From NCBI GenBank assembly GCA_018662075.1, contig JABJGX010000017.1, positions 1-8,758 on the forward strand: 8,758 nt of DNA, read 5' to 3'. The notes under the pieces are model-generated. The model had not been told where the DNA came from. It searched no databases and was given only the letters and a program-made list of their open reading frames with translations. Below are positions 1-4,909 of this stretch, in pieces (position 1 is the first letter of the stretch; the number at the start of each line of letters is the position of its first letter). The DNA is from Candidatus Peregrinibacteria bacterium. GTDB lineage: Bacteria > Patescibacteriota > Gracilibacteria > Peribacterales > Peribacteraceae. A program made the position numbers and the translations under genes.

Positions 1-152
1 CGTAGGCCTATCATACGAATAGTTTGTCCATTAGTTGTCGTAAATGTCAGTGCATCGATGACGCTATCAACAGTAACAGTATCAGTGCTTCCAAGTGGAA
101 GACAGGCAGTCAAAAGAGAGGTAAAGACAATGGCAAGAGAAGTATTTTTCAT
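1..152 (-). CDS. N-terminal part of a lipoprotein, possibly staphylococcal-nuclease-like (runs off the left edge)
   Basis: The minus strand from the ATG at 152 gives an open frame of 50 codons to the window edge. It begins MKNTSLAIVFTSLLTACLPL: a short basic start, a hydrophobic stretch and a lipobox-like L-T-A-C, with Cys17 as the likely lipidated residue, so I infer an exported, membrane-tethered lipoprotein. Residues 30-50 (VIDALTF..NGQTIRMIGL) resemble the opening strands of staphylococcal nuclease/thermonuclease domains (usual form V-x-DGDT-x(n)-RLIGIDxPE). The calcium-binding Asp of the usual GDT triplet is not seen (the window has ALT), so the domain may be degenerate or the match may be wrong. 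It starts 45 bases after the rnhB stop in the same direction and could be cotranscribed. I see no strong Shine-Dalgarno site. The lipoprotein call is fairly sure; the nuclease family is tentative. Confidence 0.55.
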   Translation of the reverse strand, partial: MKNTSLAIVFTSLLTACLPLGSTDTVTVDSVIDALTFTTTNGQTIRMIGL

Positions 153-197
153 GAGGGTACTGTGCAGTATGTTATGTATTTTCGCAATAAATATTTC

Positions 198-786
198 CTA
201 AAGAACAGATGGTTCAGAAAGTATTTTTGTCAGAAAGGTTGTCCGATGCAGAGGGCACAGCCCAAACATTTCAATCGCTTCTATATGAAGAGGGGAGCCG
301 TATCCTTTGTGTTCTTCAAACTTGTATTTTGGATACTCTTTTGCATATTCCACCATCATTCTATCACGCGTTACTTTGGCAACAATACTTCCAGCAGATA
401 TACACGGTTCAGACTCGTCTCCACGAATAACGCTACTGTGAGGATAGTTAAACCAAAACTTATCACGACCATCAGTAATAACGTATGTAGGAGTAATAGT
501 TTTTTTCTATCATTTCTAAGGCTTTGGTCATAGCCAGTTCTGTGCAGGCAAGAATACCTTTTGCATCGACTTCACTTCCTTCTACGATGCCAAACCCATA
601 CGTGCAGTTGTCTTCTATCCATAAAAATGCTTCCTCTCGTTGCTCCGGAGAAAGTTTTTTACTATCAGCAATAAGAGGGTGTGCTTCAAGTTCTGGCATG
701 AGTAGAACAGCACCTGCGACGACAGGCCCTGCCAGAGAACCCCTGCCTGCCTCATCAATGCCGATTATCACACTAGAATCACTCAT
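198..786 (-). CDS. rnhB: Ribonuclease HII, interrupted by a one-base frameshift
   Basis: RNase HII cuts the RNA strand of RNA-DNA hybrids and starts removal of ribonucleotides misincorporated into DNA; it acts in the cytoplasm. The first frame (786 down to about 500) carries the signature GIDEAGRGSLAGPVVAGAV with catalytic Asp11 and Glu12, then DSKKLSPEQRE. The frame breaks after Met-Ile-Glu-Lys (residue 95) at seven T on the plus strand (500-506, seven A in the gene). Shifting by one base recovers the rest: ITDGRDKFWF with Asp105, RGDESEPCISAGSIVAKVTR with Asp123, HKGYGSPLH and HRTTF, ending in TAG at 198-200. The repaired protein has 195 residues, close to the 198 of E. coli, and its four acidic residues have family-like spacing. 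Both halves are well conserved, so a recent indel, a sequence error or transcript slippage is likelier than old decay. Unrepaired, it makes a 104-residue product lacking half the active site. Confidence 0.9.
500..506 (-). other. Homopolymer frameshift site in rnhB (A7 in the gene)
   Basis: The gene reads ATA GAA AAA AAC TAT here and soon stops at TGA. Removing one A, or adding two, gives ATA GAA AAA ACT ATT ACT CCT and joins the two conserved halves of RNase HII exactly. The needed shift is +1 (equivalently -2). Confidence 0.9.
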
Positions 787-791
787 TGGGT

Positions 792-821
792 ACTATATTT
801 GAATATTGACTAAATTGGCAA
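792..821 (-). promoter_or_regulatory. Likely promoter of rnhB, close to its start codon
   Basis: On the minus strand TTGCCA (816-821) and TATAGT (792-797) are 18 bases apart. TATAGT ends only five bases before the rnhB ATG, and there is no Shine-Dalgarno site, so the transcript may be leaderless or nearly so. Confidence 0.5.
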
Positions 822-831
822 AATGCATCAT

Positions 832-837
832 TATAAT
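832..837 (+). promoter_or_regulatory. Candidate -10 box for the small membrane gene pair
   Basis: A perfect TATAAT lies at 832-837. The best -35-like match, TTGACT at 806-811, is 20 bases away, which is longer than ideal. Transcription from here would start near 844 and give a leader of about 105 bases. The element overlaps the divergent rnhB promoter region, so the two directions could interfere. Confidence 0.45.
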
Positions 838-869
838 ACTAATAGTTCTTTTCCATCATAGCACATAGA

Positions 870-933
870 AGAGTCGATCTCTGTCTCCATATCTTTCATA
901 AGAGGACTTATGAGTGGGGACAATATCGACTTT
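870..933 (+). other. Folded 5' leader: three-part nested hairpin just before the Shine-Dalgarno site
   Basis: Three inverted repeats nest inside each other. The outer stem pairs AGTCGAT (872-878) with ATCGACT (925-931), extended by two weaker pairs. The middle stem pairs GTCTCC (883-888) with GGGGAC (916-921), with one G-U pair. The inner hairpin pairs TCATAAG (896-902) with CTTATGA (907-913) around the loop AGGA. Together they form one long interrupted stem ending one base before the Shine-Dalgarno stretch at 935-943. It does not match a riboswitch class I know. It could be a regulatory leader, a stability element or chance. Confidence 0.45.
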
Positions 934-934
934 C

Positions 935-943
935 AAGGAGGAG
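935..943 (+). promoter_or_regulatory. Strong ribosome binding site that sets the start of the 66-residue membrane protein
   Basis: AAGGAGGAG lies five bases before the ATG at 949. An in-frame ATG at 910 has no such site and falls inside the leader hairpin, so the start at 949 is preferred. Confidence 0.8.
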
Positions 944-948
944 TAACG

Positions 949-1152
949 ATGTCTGCATGGAAGCAGCTGTGGAATGGTGTCTGGAATAACGAACTTCCCA
1001 AAGATGAAAACATCCGTTGGATGACAGAAAACTTTGGAGAACTGTTCCGGTATGGATTTGTCGTCGTGGCCGCTATGGTCATCTTCGTCATTTACTGCTG
1101 GGCAATCGACAGGCACTACATGAAGGACGTTTCGGAAGGAGGTGAAGCATAA
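949..1152 (+). CDS. Small single-pass membrane protein, unknown function (67 residues)
   Basis: I do not recognise the family. The protein starts MSAWKQLWNGVWNNELPKDE, so it has a Trp-rich amphipathic N-terminal part (residues 1-33). One transmembrane segment follows at about residues 34-53 (YGFVVVAAMVIFVIYCWAI), then a short charged tail with two His and Glu-Gly-Gly. The start at 949 is set by a strong Shine-Dalgarno site. Its stop overlaps the next gene's start (TAATG at 1150-1154), and its last codons carry that gene's ribosome binding site, so the two are translationally coupled and probably work together. There is no cleavable signal peptide. It may be a subunit of a membrane complex or a toxin-like or regulatory peptide; nothing in the sequence decides this. 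Confidence 0.75.
   Translation: MSAWKQLWNGVWNNELPKDENIRWMTENFGELFRYGFVVVAAMVIFVIYCWAIDRHYMKDVSEGGEA
1136..1145 (+). promoter_or_regulatory. Near-perfect ribosome binding site of the second small membrane gene
   Basis: AAGGAGGTGA matches the usual 16S anti-Shine-Dalgarno sequence over ten bases and lies six bases before the ATG at 1152, inside the end of the preceding gene. Most neighbouring genes lack such a site. Confidence 0.85.
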
Positions 1153-1310
1153 TGCTCTCACATATCTTCGAAAGTGACCCCGGTCTCTCTTTACTGAAAG
1201 ACCTTGTGTTCGGCCTTCTCACGGTATTCATTGTGATGGAAATCCTGTTTACAGCAATCCGTTACAAAGACAATCGAAAGAGAGAGAATCGTGCCAATCG
1301 GTACGAATGA
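1152..1310 (+). CDS. Small single-pass membrane protein, unknown function (52 residues)
   Basis: This is a short gene of 52 codons plus TGA. The protein starts MLSHIFESDPGLSLLKDLVF, has one hydrophobic segment at about residues 15-36 (LKDLVFGLLTVFIVMEILFTAI), and ends in a strongly charged tail rich in Lys, Arg and Asn (RYKDNRKRENRANRYE). By the positive-inside rule the C-terminus is probably cytoplasmic. It overlaps the upstream gene by one base and has a near-perfect Shine-Dalgarno site, so it is very likely translated. A good intrinsic terminator begins six bases after its stop, which makes the two tiny genes a complete transcription unit. I do not recognise the family. Confidence 0.75.
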   Translation: MLSHIFESDPGLSLLKDLVFGLLTVFIVMEILFTAIRYKDNRKRENRANRYE

Positions 1311-1315
1311 TAGTC

Positions 1316-1353
1316 GAAGAGGCGTCCCCTGTTTACAGTGGGGCGTCTTTTTT
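1316..1353 (+). terminator. Intrinsic terminator of the small membrane gene pair
   Basis: The region from GAAGAGGCGTCCCCTG folds back on CAGTGGGGCGTCTTTTTT: CTG pairs with CAG around a TTTA loop, then CCC with GGG after one bulged T, then a GC-rich lower stem with some G-U pairs, followed by six T (1348-1353). The T run touches the stop codon of the convergent Mur ligase gene. On the minus strand the stem is not followed by a good T run, so it should work mainly for the plus strand. Confidence 0.8.
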
Positions 1354-2620
1354 ATAGTGAGCGCAATACTTCTCTGGCAATGTCTCTTTCATCCCATGGA
1401 ATGCGACCTTCAAGCTTTGTGAATGTAGAAAATGGACCCATGCCACAGAGAACAATGGCATCACCAGCTTTAGCATTTTTAAAGAGAAACTCAATGGCTT
1501 CACGGCGATCAAAGATCTTATGAGCGTCAGTTTTACTTTGATCAACTCCTGCCCAAACTTCATCAAGAACTTTATGAGGGTCCTCTCCATATGTTTCGTC
1601 TTCTGTCACAACAACGACGTCTGCCATCTTGCTACAAATGCTTCCGATGATAGGCCTCTTCTCTTCCATGCGGTTTCCACAGCTAGAGCAAAGAACCATT
1701 ACTCTACCTTTACCATTTACAACCTTTTGTAATGCTTCAAGACTTTTCTCGTAAGATTGCGGGCTTACTGCAAAGTCCACAAAGACAGAGAAGTCTTGTC
1801 CTTCGTCAATGCGTTCCATCCGTCCTGGCAAGGCTTTGAAAGTCTTTAATGCGTCCAAGCATTCGGAAAGTGGGATGCCAACGGAGAGCGCGCATCCAAT
1901 AGAACACAACGCGTTTTCTAAATTGAATGTTCCAGGGATAGCGAGTGTTATCTGATCCGAATGCTCCTCTACATGAAGCGTTGCAGTACATGTTGTATCT
2001 GTTGCCTGAATATTTGAGAGTGATAAGCCAGATTCTTTAGGGCCATACACAATGGTGCCTTCACTCGGAATTGCACTATACATTTCAAAGCTATCATCAT
2101 TTCCATTAAGAACTTTAACGCCTCTACCGCGAAGTTTCTCAAACATTATTCCTTTGTCCCTACGGTATTGCTCCATAGAACCATGGTAATCCAAGTGCTC
2201 AAGGGCAGTATTTGTAATACCTGCAACACTGGGAAACGTGTAGTCCAGTCGTCCTTGGACTAGTCCATGTGATGACATTTCAATGACGGCAAACTCACAT
2301 GCATTGCTCACAAGTCTTCGTATAAACTTTTGAAGAGTAAAAGGACTTATAGAAGTTAAATGCGTAGCGTTCTCTTCCACGGTATCATTTACCTGCAAGA
2401 AAGCAGTAGATGCAGCTCCTGCTTTGCGTCCAGCGTGCAGGAGAATATGGGTGATCATCCCAACAGTAGTAGTCTTTCCATCGGTACCAGAAATACCAAT
2501 GACCGTAATATTGCGGGCTGGCATGCCATAGCGAACAGCTGCAAGAAAAGCCTTTTTCTTATGCCACAAAAGCCGAATAGGGTTTCTTTCACCGATGATG
2601 CGTCGTAGGAAGGAGATCAT
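1352..2620 (-). CDS. murE: MurE-like Mur ligase (UDP-N-acetylmuramyl-tripeptide synthetase family), short form
   Basis: MurE ligases add the third amino acid to UDP-MurNAc-dipeptide, using ATP, in cytoplasmic peptidoglycan precursor synthesis. The protein has 422 residues against about 495 in E. coli and begins almost directly with the central ATPase domain, so the N-terminal UDP-binding domain is missing or reduced. Visible motifs are the P-loop GTDGKTTT (45-52), EMSSHGL (114-120), TNTALEHLDYHGSMEQYRRD with the following Lys156 where the carbamylated Lys usually sits, GTFNLENAL (230-238), LPGRMERI (264-271) and VDFAVSPQSYE in place of VDYAHTPxxxE. In the C-terminal domain the usual DNPR specificity motif reads DETY (341-344) and the usual GKGHE reads GMGPF, so the third amino acid, or even the substrate, cannot be inferred. 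Its ATG overlaps the riboflavin kinase stop (ATGA), and it is the last gene of the operon. Family membership is firm; exact substrate is not. Confidence 0.88.
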   Translation of the reverse strand: MISFLRRIIGERNPIRLLWHKKKAFLAAVRYGMPARNITVIGISGTDGKTTTVGMITHILLHAGRKAGAASTAFLQVNDTVEENATHLTSISPFTLQKFIRRLVSNACEFAVIEMSSHGLVQGRLDYTFPSVAGITNTALEHLDYHGSMEQYRRDKGIMFEKLRGRGVKVLNGNDDSFEMYSAIPSEGTIVYGPKESGLSLSNIQATDTTCTATLHVEEHSDQITLAIPGTFNLENALCSIGCALSVGIPLSECLDALKTFKALPGRMERIDEGQDFSVFVDFAVSPQSYEKSLEALQKVVNGKGRVMVLCSSCGNRMEEKRPIIGSICSKMADVVVVTEDETYGEDPHKVLDEVWAGVDQSKTDAHKIFDRREAIEFLFKNAKAGDAIVLCGMGPFSTFTKLEGRIPWDERDIAREVLRSL

Positions 2621-2973
2621 GCAATACCTAGAATACCACGAGCAGAAGAAATATCCTTCTGCATCTGCTCCATCAATTCCTCCGCAGAGTCAAATTTCTT
2701 AGTCTCTCGTATTTTCTGGACAATCTCGACAGTTACCTCATGTGGAGCATCTGCAATATCGGCATCAATGATGTGCACCTCACAAGAAGGAGTGTCCTCA
2801 AACGTAGGTCGAATACCATAGTGCAGAATTGCAGGGATATCACTATTGATAGTGCAGGCATAAAGCCCGTCCTCAATTCCAGCAGGAACTTCAGACATAT
2901 CAAGATTAATTGTCGGTACTTTCAAATCTTTTCCACGGCCAGATCCAGAAACAGAGTGTGCAGTAAAATGCAT
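2617..2973 (-). CDS. ribF: Riboflavin kinase, stand-alone domain
   Basis: Riboflavin kinase phosphorylates riboflavin to FMN with ATP in the cytoplasm. Most bacteria carry it as the C-terminal half of bifunctional RibF; here only that half is present, at 118 residues, with no FMN adenylyltransferase domain. Family motifs are GSGRGKDLKVPTINL (about 10-24, the nucleotide/flavin site with the conserved Pro-Thr), DGLYACTI, YGIRPTFED, CEVHIID with Glu65 as the likely catalytic base, and the C-terminal helix IRETKKFDSAEELMEQMQKD. The start is supported by an AAGGAG site a few bases upstream. The ATG overlaps the stop of the SLH gene (TAATG), and the TGA stop overlaps the murE start (ATGA), so it is the coupled middle gene of a three-gene operon. 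FAD would need a separate enzyme or uptake. The symbol is used in the domain sense. Confidence 0.87.
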   Translation of the reverse strand: MHFTAHSVSGSGRGKDLKVPTINLDMSEVPAGIEDGLYACTINSDIPAILHYGIRPTFEDTPSCEVHIIDADIADAPHEVTVEIVQKIRETKKFDSAEELMEQMQKDISSARGILGIA

Positions 2974-4004
2974 TATTCTCCTTCTACAGGAGGGGATGAC
3001 TGCTGTGCACGTGCACTATCAGCCATAGCCTTAGATATCGTTTGAACCTGGTCTGCAATACTTGAGAGATCGCCGTCTTTCTTTCGAGCAAGCTCTGCAA
3101 GGTTCCAAGATTCTCCAGCAAGACGAATAGTTTCATCAAAGTTCTTGCTTACCCCTGCGCGGTACCCTCTTACAAGTGACCTAAATCCCTCGGTAATCTT
3201 TACAGCACCTTGAACAACTCCTTCGTCTGGCCTTGCAGCGTGTGCACCACGAGCAGCAAGAAGAGCCCTAGCAGAAGAGTATTCTGCCTCTACAATGTCG
3301 TTTTGCTCTAGGAACGCAAGAGTAATTAGGATCTCACTTTCAGCCTCAGAGAGTAGAGCCTGAGTCCGACGGTTGTTCTCGTACATAATGTATCGATACA
3401 AAATGACTGCAGTCTCGGCACGCGTTAGTTCTTTCGCAGGTGATAGCATTCCATCTCCTGAAATCATTATCATAGATGACGTGATCCCGTATCGCATGTA
3501 TGGGTAGTACCACTCATCAGTATTTGTAACATCTTGTGAAAGAGGTATTTTTATTTCACTAAATGATGTTTGAGGATCTGCTCCAAAAGCTTCCTGTACC
3601 ATCTTCATGAACTCAACTTTAATAACAGAGTTACCACCGTTGAATTTTTCTTTCTTCGGAGGTCCGTCAACAATACCCGAAGCTCTTGCAAGTTCTACGT
3701 ATGGCTTGTACCAGTCATCGTTATTTATGTCCAAAAAAACGGTGTTTGCAAGTTTGGCTTGGTCCAATTGAACGTCTGTTACAAGAGGGGCAACAATAAT
3801 TTTTAGAGCTTCTGCTCTATTTACAGGATTGCTTGGTCGAAACGTTCCATCATCATATCCAGAAATAATGCCTTCAGACTTAAGAAACGTTACTGCCTCA
3901 AAAGCATAGTGATCTGCAGGTAGATCAGAGAAAGCCTGCTCCTGAGCAGCCCCTGTTTGAGGTACAACGATAAGAGTAAGAATCAGTAGGGGGAGATGAC
4001 GCAT
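2973..4004 (-). CDS. Exported protein with three SLH domains and a helical C-terminal domain
   Basis: SLH domains bind secondary cell-wall polymers and hold proteins at the surface. From Met at 4004 the protein has 343 residues with a signal peptide (MRHLPLLILTLIVVPQTGAA, cleavage near 20-22). SLH 1 spans about 24-72 (FSDLPADHYAFEAV...GYDDGTFRP...NRAEALKI), SLH 2 about 89-140 (FLDINNDDWYKPYVELA...), and SLH 3 about 157-207 (DVTNTDEWYYPYM...LTRAETAVILYRY). SLH 2 has a weak end motif (VIKVE instead of TRAE). Residues 210-335 are Ala/Glu/Arg-rich and look all-helical, with no family I recognise. The frame is open for 18 more codons to an ATG at 4058, but a good promoter lies inside that stretch and the signal peptide starts at 4004, so I chose the shorter form. 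It is the first gene of the operon with riboflavin kinase and the Mur ligase, a link to cell-envelope work. Confidence 0.88.
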   Translation of the reverse strand: MRHLPLLILTLIVVPQTGAAQEQAFSDLPADHYAFEAVTFLKSEGIISGYDDGTFRPSNPVNRAEALKIIVAPLVTDVQLDQAKLANTVFLDINNDDWYKPYVELARASGIVDGPPKKEKFNGGNSVIKVEFMKMVQEAFGADPQTSFSEIKIPLSQDVTNTDEWYYPYMRYGITSSMIMISGDGMLSPAKELTRAETAVILYRYIMYENNRRTQALLSEAESEILITLAFLEQNDIVEAEYSSARALLAARGAHAARPDEGVVQGAVKITEGFRSLVRGYRAGVSKNFDETIRLAGESWNLAELARKKDGDLSSIADQVQTISKAMADSARAQQSSPPVEGE

Positions 4005-4029
4005 GGTTATTGGTGGGTTAGGTTTCCCA

Positions 4030-4058
4030 ATTCTATCAGTCAAGGACCCCTCAATCAA
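4030..4058 (-). promoter_or_regulatory. Sigma70-type promoter of the SLH-ribF-murE operon
   Basis: On the minus strand TTGATT (4053-4058) and TAGAAT (4030-4035) are 17 bases apart. Transcription would begin near 4023, giving a leader of about 19 bases to the ATG at 4004. This excludes the longer in-frame start at 4058. Confidence 0.7.
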
Positions 4059-4128
4059 CGTGGATCACCCTCAGGAGTATAAAATACGACGTTCTAAGGA
4101 TATAGACATATAGTCAATAATGTGGTAT

Positions 4129-4134
4129 TATAAT
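4129..4134 (+). promoter_or_regulatory. -10 box of the surface-protein cluster, leaderless spacing
   Basis: A perfect TATAAT ends seven bases before the ATG at 4142, so transcription would begin at or next to the start codon. No Shine-Dalgarno site is present and the -35 region is poor (TAGACA at 4103-4108 is 20 bases away). Confidence 0.6.
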
Positions 4135-4141
4135 ATATCAT

Positions 4142-4909
4142 ATGAAAACATTCACAAACACCCAAATTATGGCTTTCACTAGTGCTTTCGTACTTCTATT
4201 TAGTAGTCCGTTAGTAGTACTTGCAGCAGATAGCTCATCGTTCACATTGTATGATGAAGTATCAGATATTGCTGATGGATCTCCACTTGGGTCAAACTCA
4301 TTTTCTCTCGATGAAGCAGGGGAGACATGGATCGCATATCCACTCACTGGAAGTAACTTTCAAATTGTGACAGCACCACCAGCACAAAGTTCATCTGTAG
4401 CAACATCTAGTTCTAGCTCTAGTACGTCTACCGAGGAAACAGGTGGAGGAGGTACTGGTGGACATAGAGGTCATGAGACCAATAAGAACCCACCTGTCTA
4501 CACACCACCAACAAAGCCATCTGCTCCGGACCCAAAGCCAACTGCTCCACCATTGCCAGATCTCCCAGCGCAGGTTATCGATATCCCAGAACCGGGGGTC
4601 GACCCTCTTCCTGGGGTGGATTTCATGCCTTCAGAGCCAGGATATGATATCCCAGTATATTCAACTGATGATAAGAGACACGAGCGAGTGACCAGTAGAC
4701 CACACTTCTTTGACACAACTGATACTGAAATTGCTGAGTGTCATTGTCCTCAGCTAAAGCCAGCAGCTTTGCAAATTCCACTAGAACAAAGGCCAGTCGT
4801 ATTCAGCCTGATGCTGCTTGTTGCCTTTATCCTCGGATACATCGTCAGGCTTAATCGTCCAGGGTATACAGCAGTACCAAAAAAAGTTTCCAAACCAAAA
4901 AAGAAATAA
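4142..4909 (+). CDS. Exported Ser/Pro-rich surface protein with a C-terminal membrane anchor
   Basis: I do not recognise a named family. The 255-residue protein has a signal peptide (about 1-29, ending VVLAA), then a small domain (31-76: SSSFTLYDEVSDIADGSPLG...SNFQIVT) that looks like a folded module. A Ser run (83-97), a Gly-rich hinge with His (101-111) and a Pro-rich stretch (117-170, PPTKPSAPDPKP and similar) follow, as in wall-spanning linkers. Near the end is a Cys-x-Cys pair (200 and 202, ECHCPQ), one transmembrane segment (about 218-236, PVVFSLMLLVAFILGYIV) and a very basic tail ending KPKKK, which should be cytoplasmic. It would sit in the membrane with its N-terminal module held outward. 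Its stop overlaps the start of the next gene (TAATG), so the two are coupled and probably form part of one surface structure. Confidence 0.8.
   Translation: MKTFTNTQIMAFTSAFVLLFSSPLVVLAADSSSFTLYDEVSDIADGSPLGSNSFSLDEAGETWIAYPLTGSNFQIVTAPPAQSSSVATSSSSSSTSTEETGGGGTGGHRGHETNKNPPVYTPPTKPSAPDPKPTAPPLPDLPAQVIDIPEPGVDPLPGVDFMPSEPGYDIPVYSTDDKRHERVTSRPHFFDTTDTEIAECHCPQLKPAALQIPLEQRPVVFSLMLLVAFILGYIVRLNRPGYTAVPKKVSKPKKK

Noticed and set aside
498..507. Programmed -1 frameshift at A AAA AAC in rnhB
   Set aside because: The heptamer fits a -1 slippery site, but the downstream conserved half lies in the +1 (equivalently -2) frame. A single -1 shift would not restore RNase HII.
910..951. Longer start of the first small membrane gene at 910
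   Set aside because: The ATG at 949 has an excellent Shine-Dalgarno site at proper spacing, while the one at 910 has none and lies within the leader hairpin.
1308..2620. UGA recoding (glycine or tryptophan) as in some CPR lineages
   Set aside because: TGA cleanly ends riboflavin kinase at 2617-2619, in the ATGA overlap with murE, and the small gene at 1308-1310. The well-conserved proteins contain no in-frame TGA.
4005..4058. Eighteen-residue N-terminal extension of the SLH protein
   Set aside because: A TTGATT/TAGAAT promoter lies inside it, and the signal peptide begins properly at the Met at 4004.
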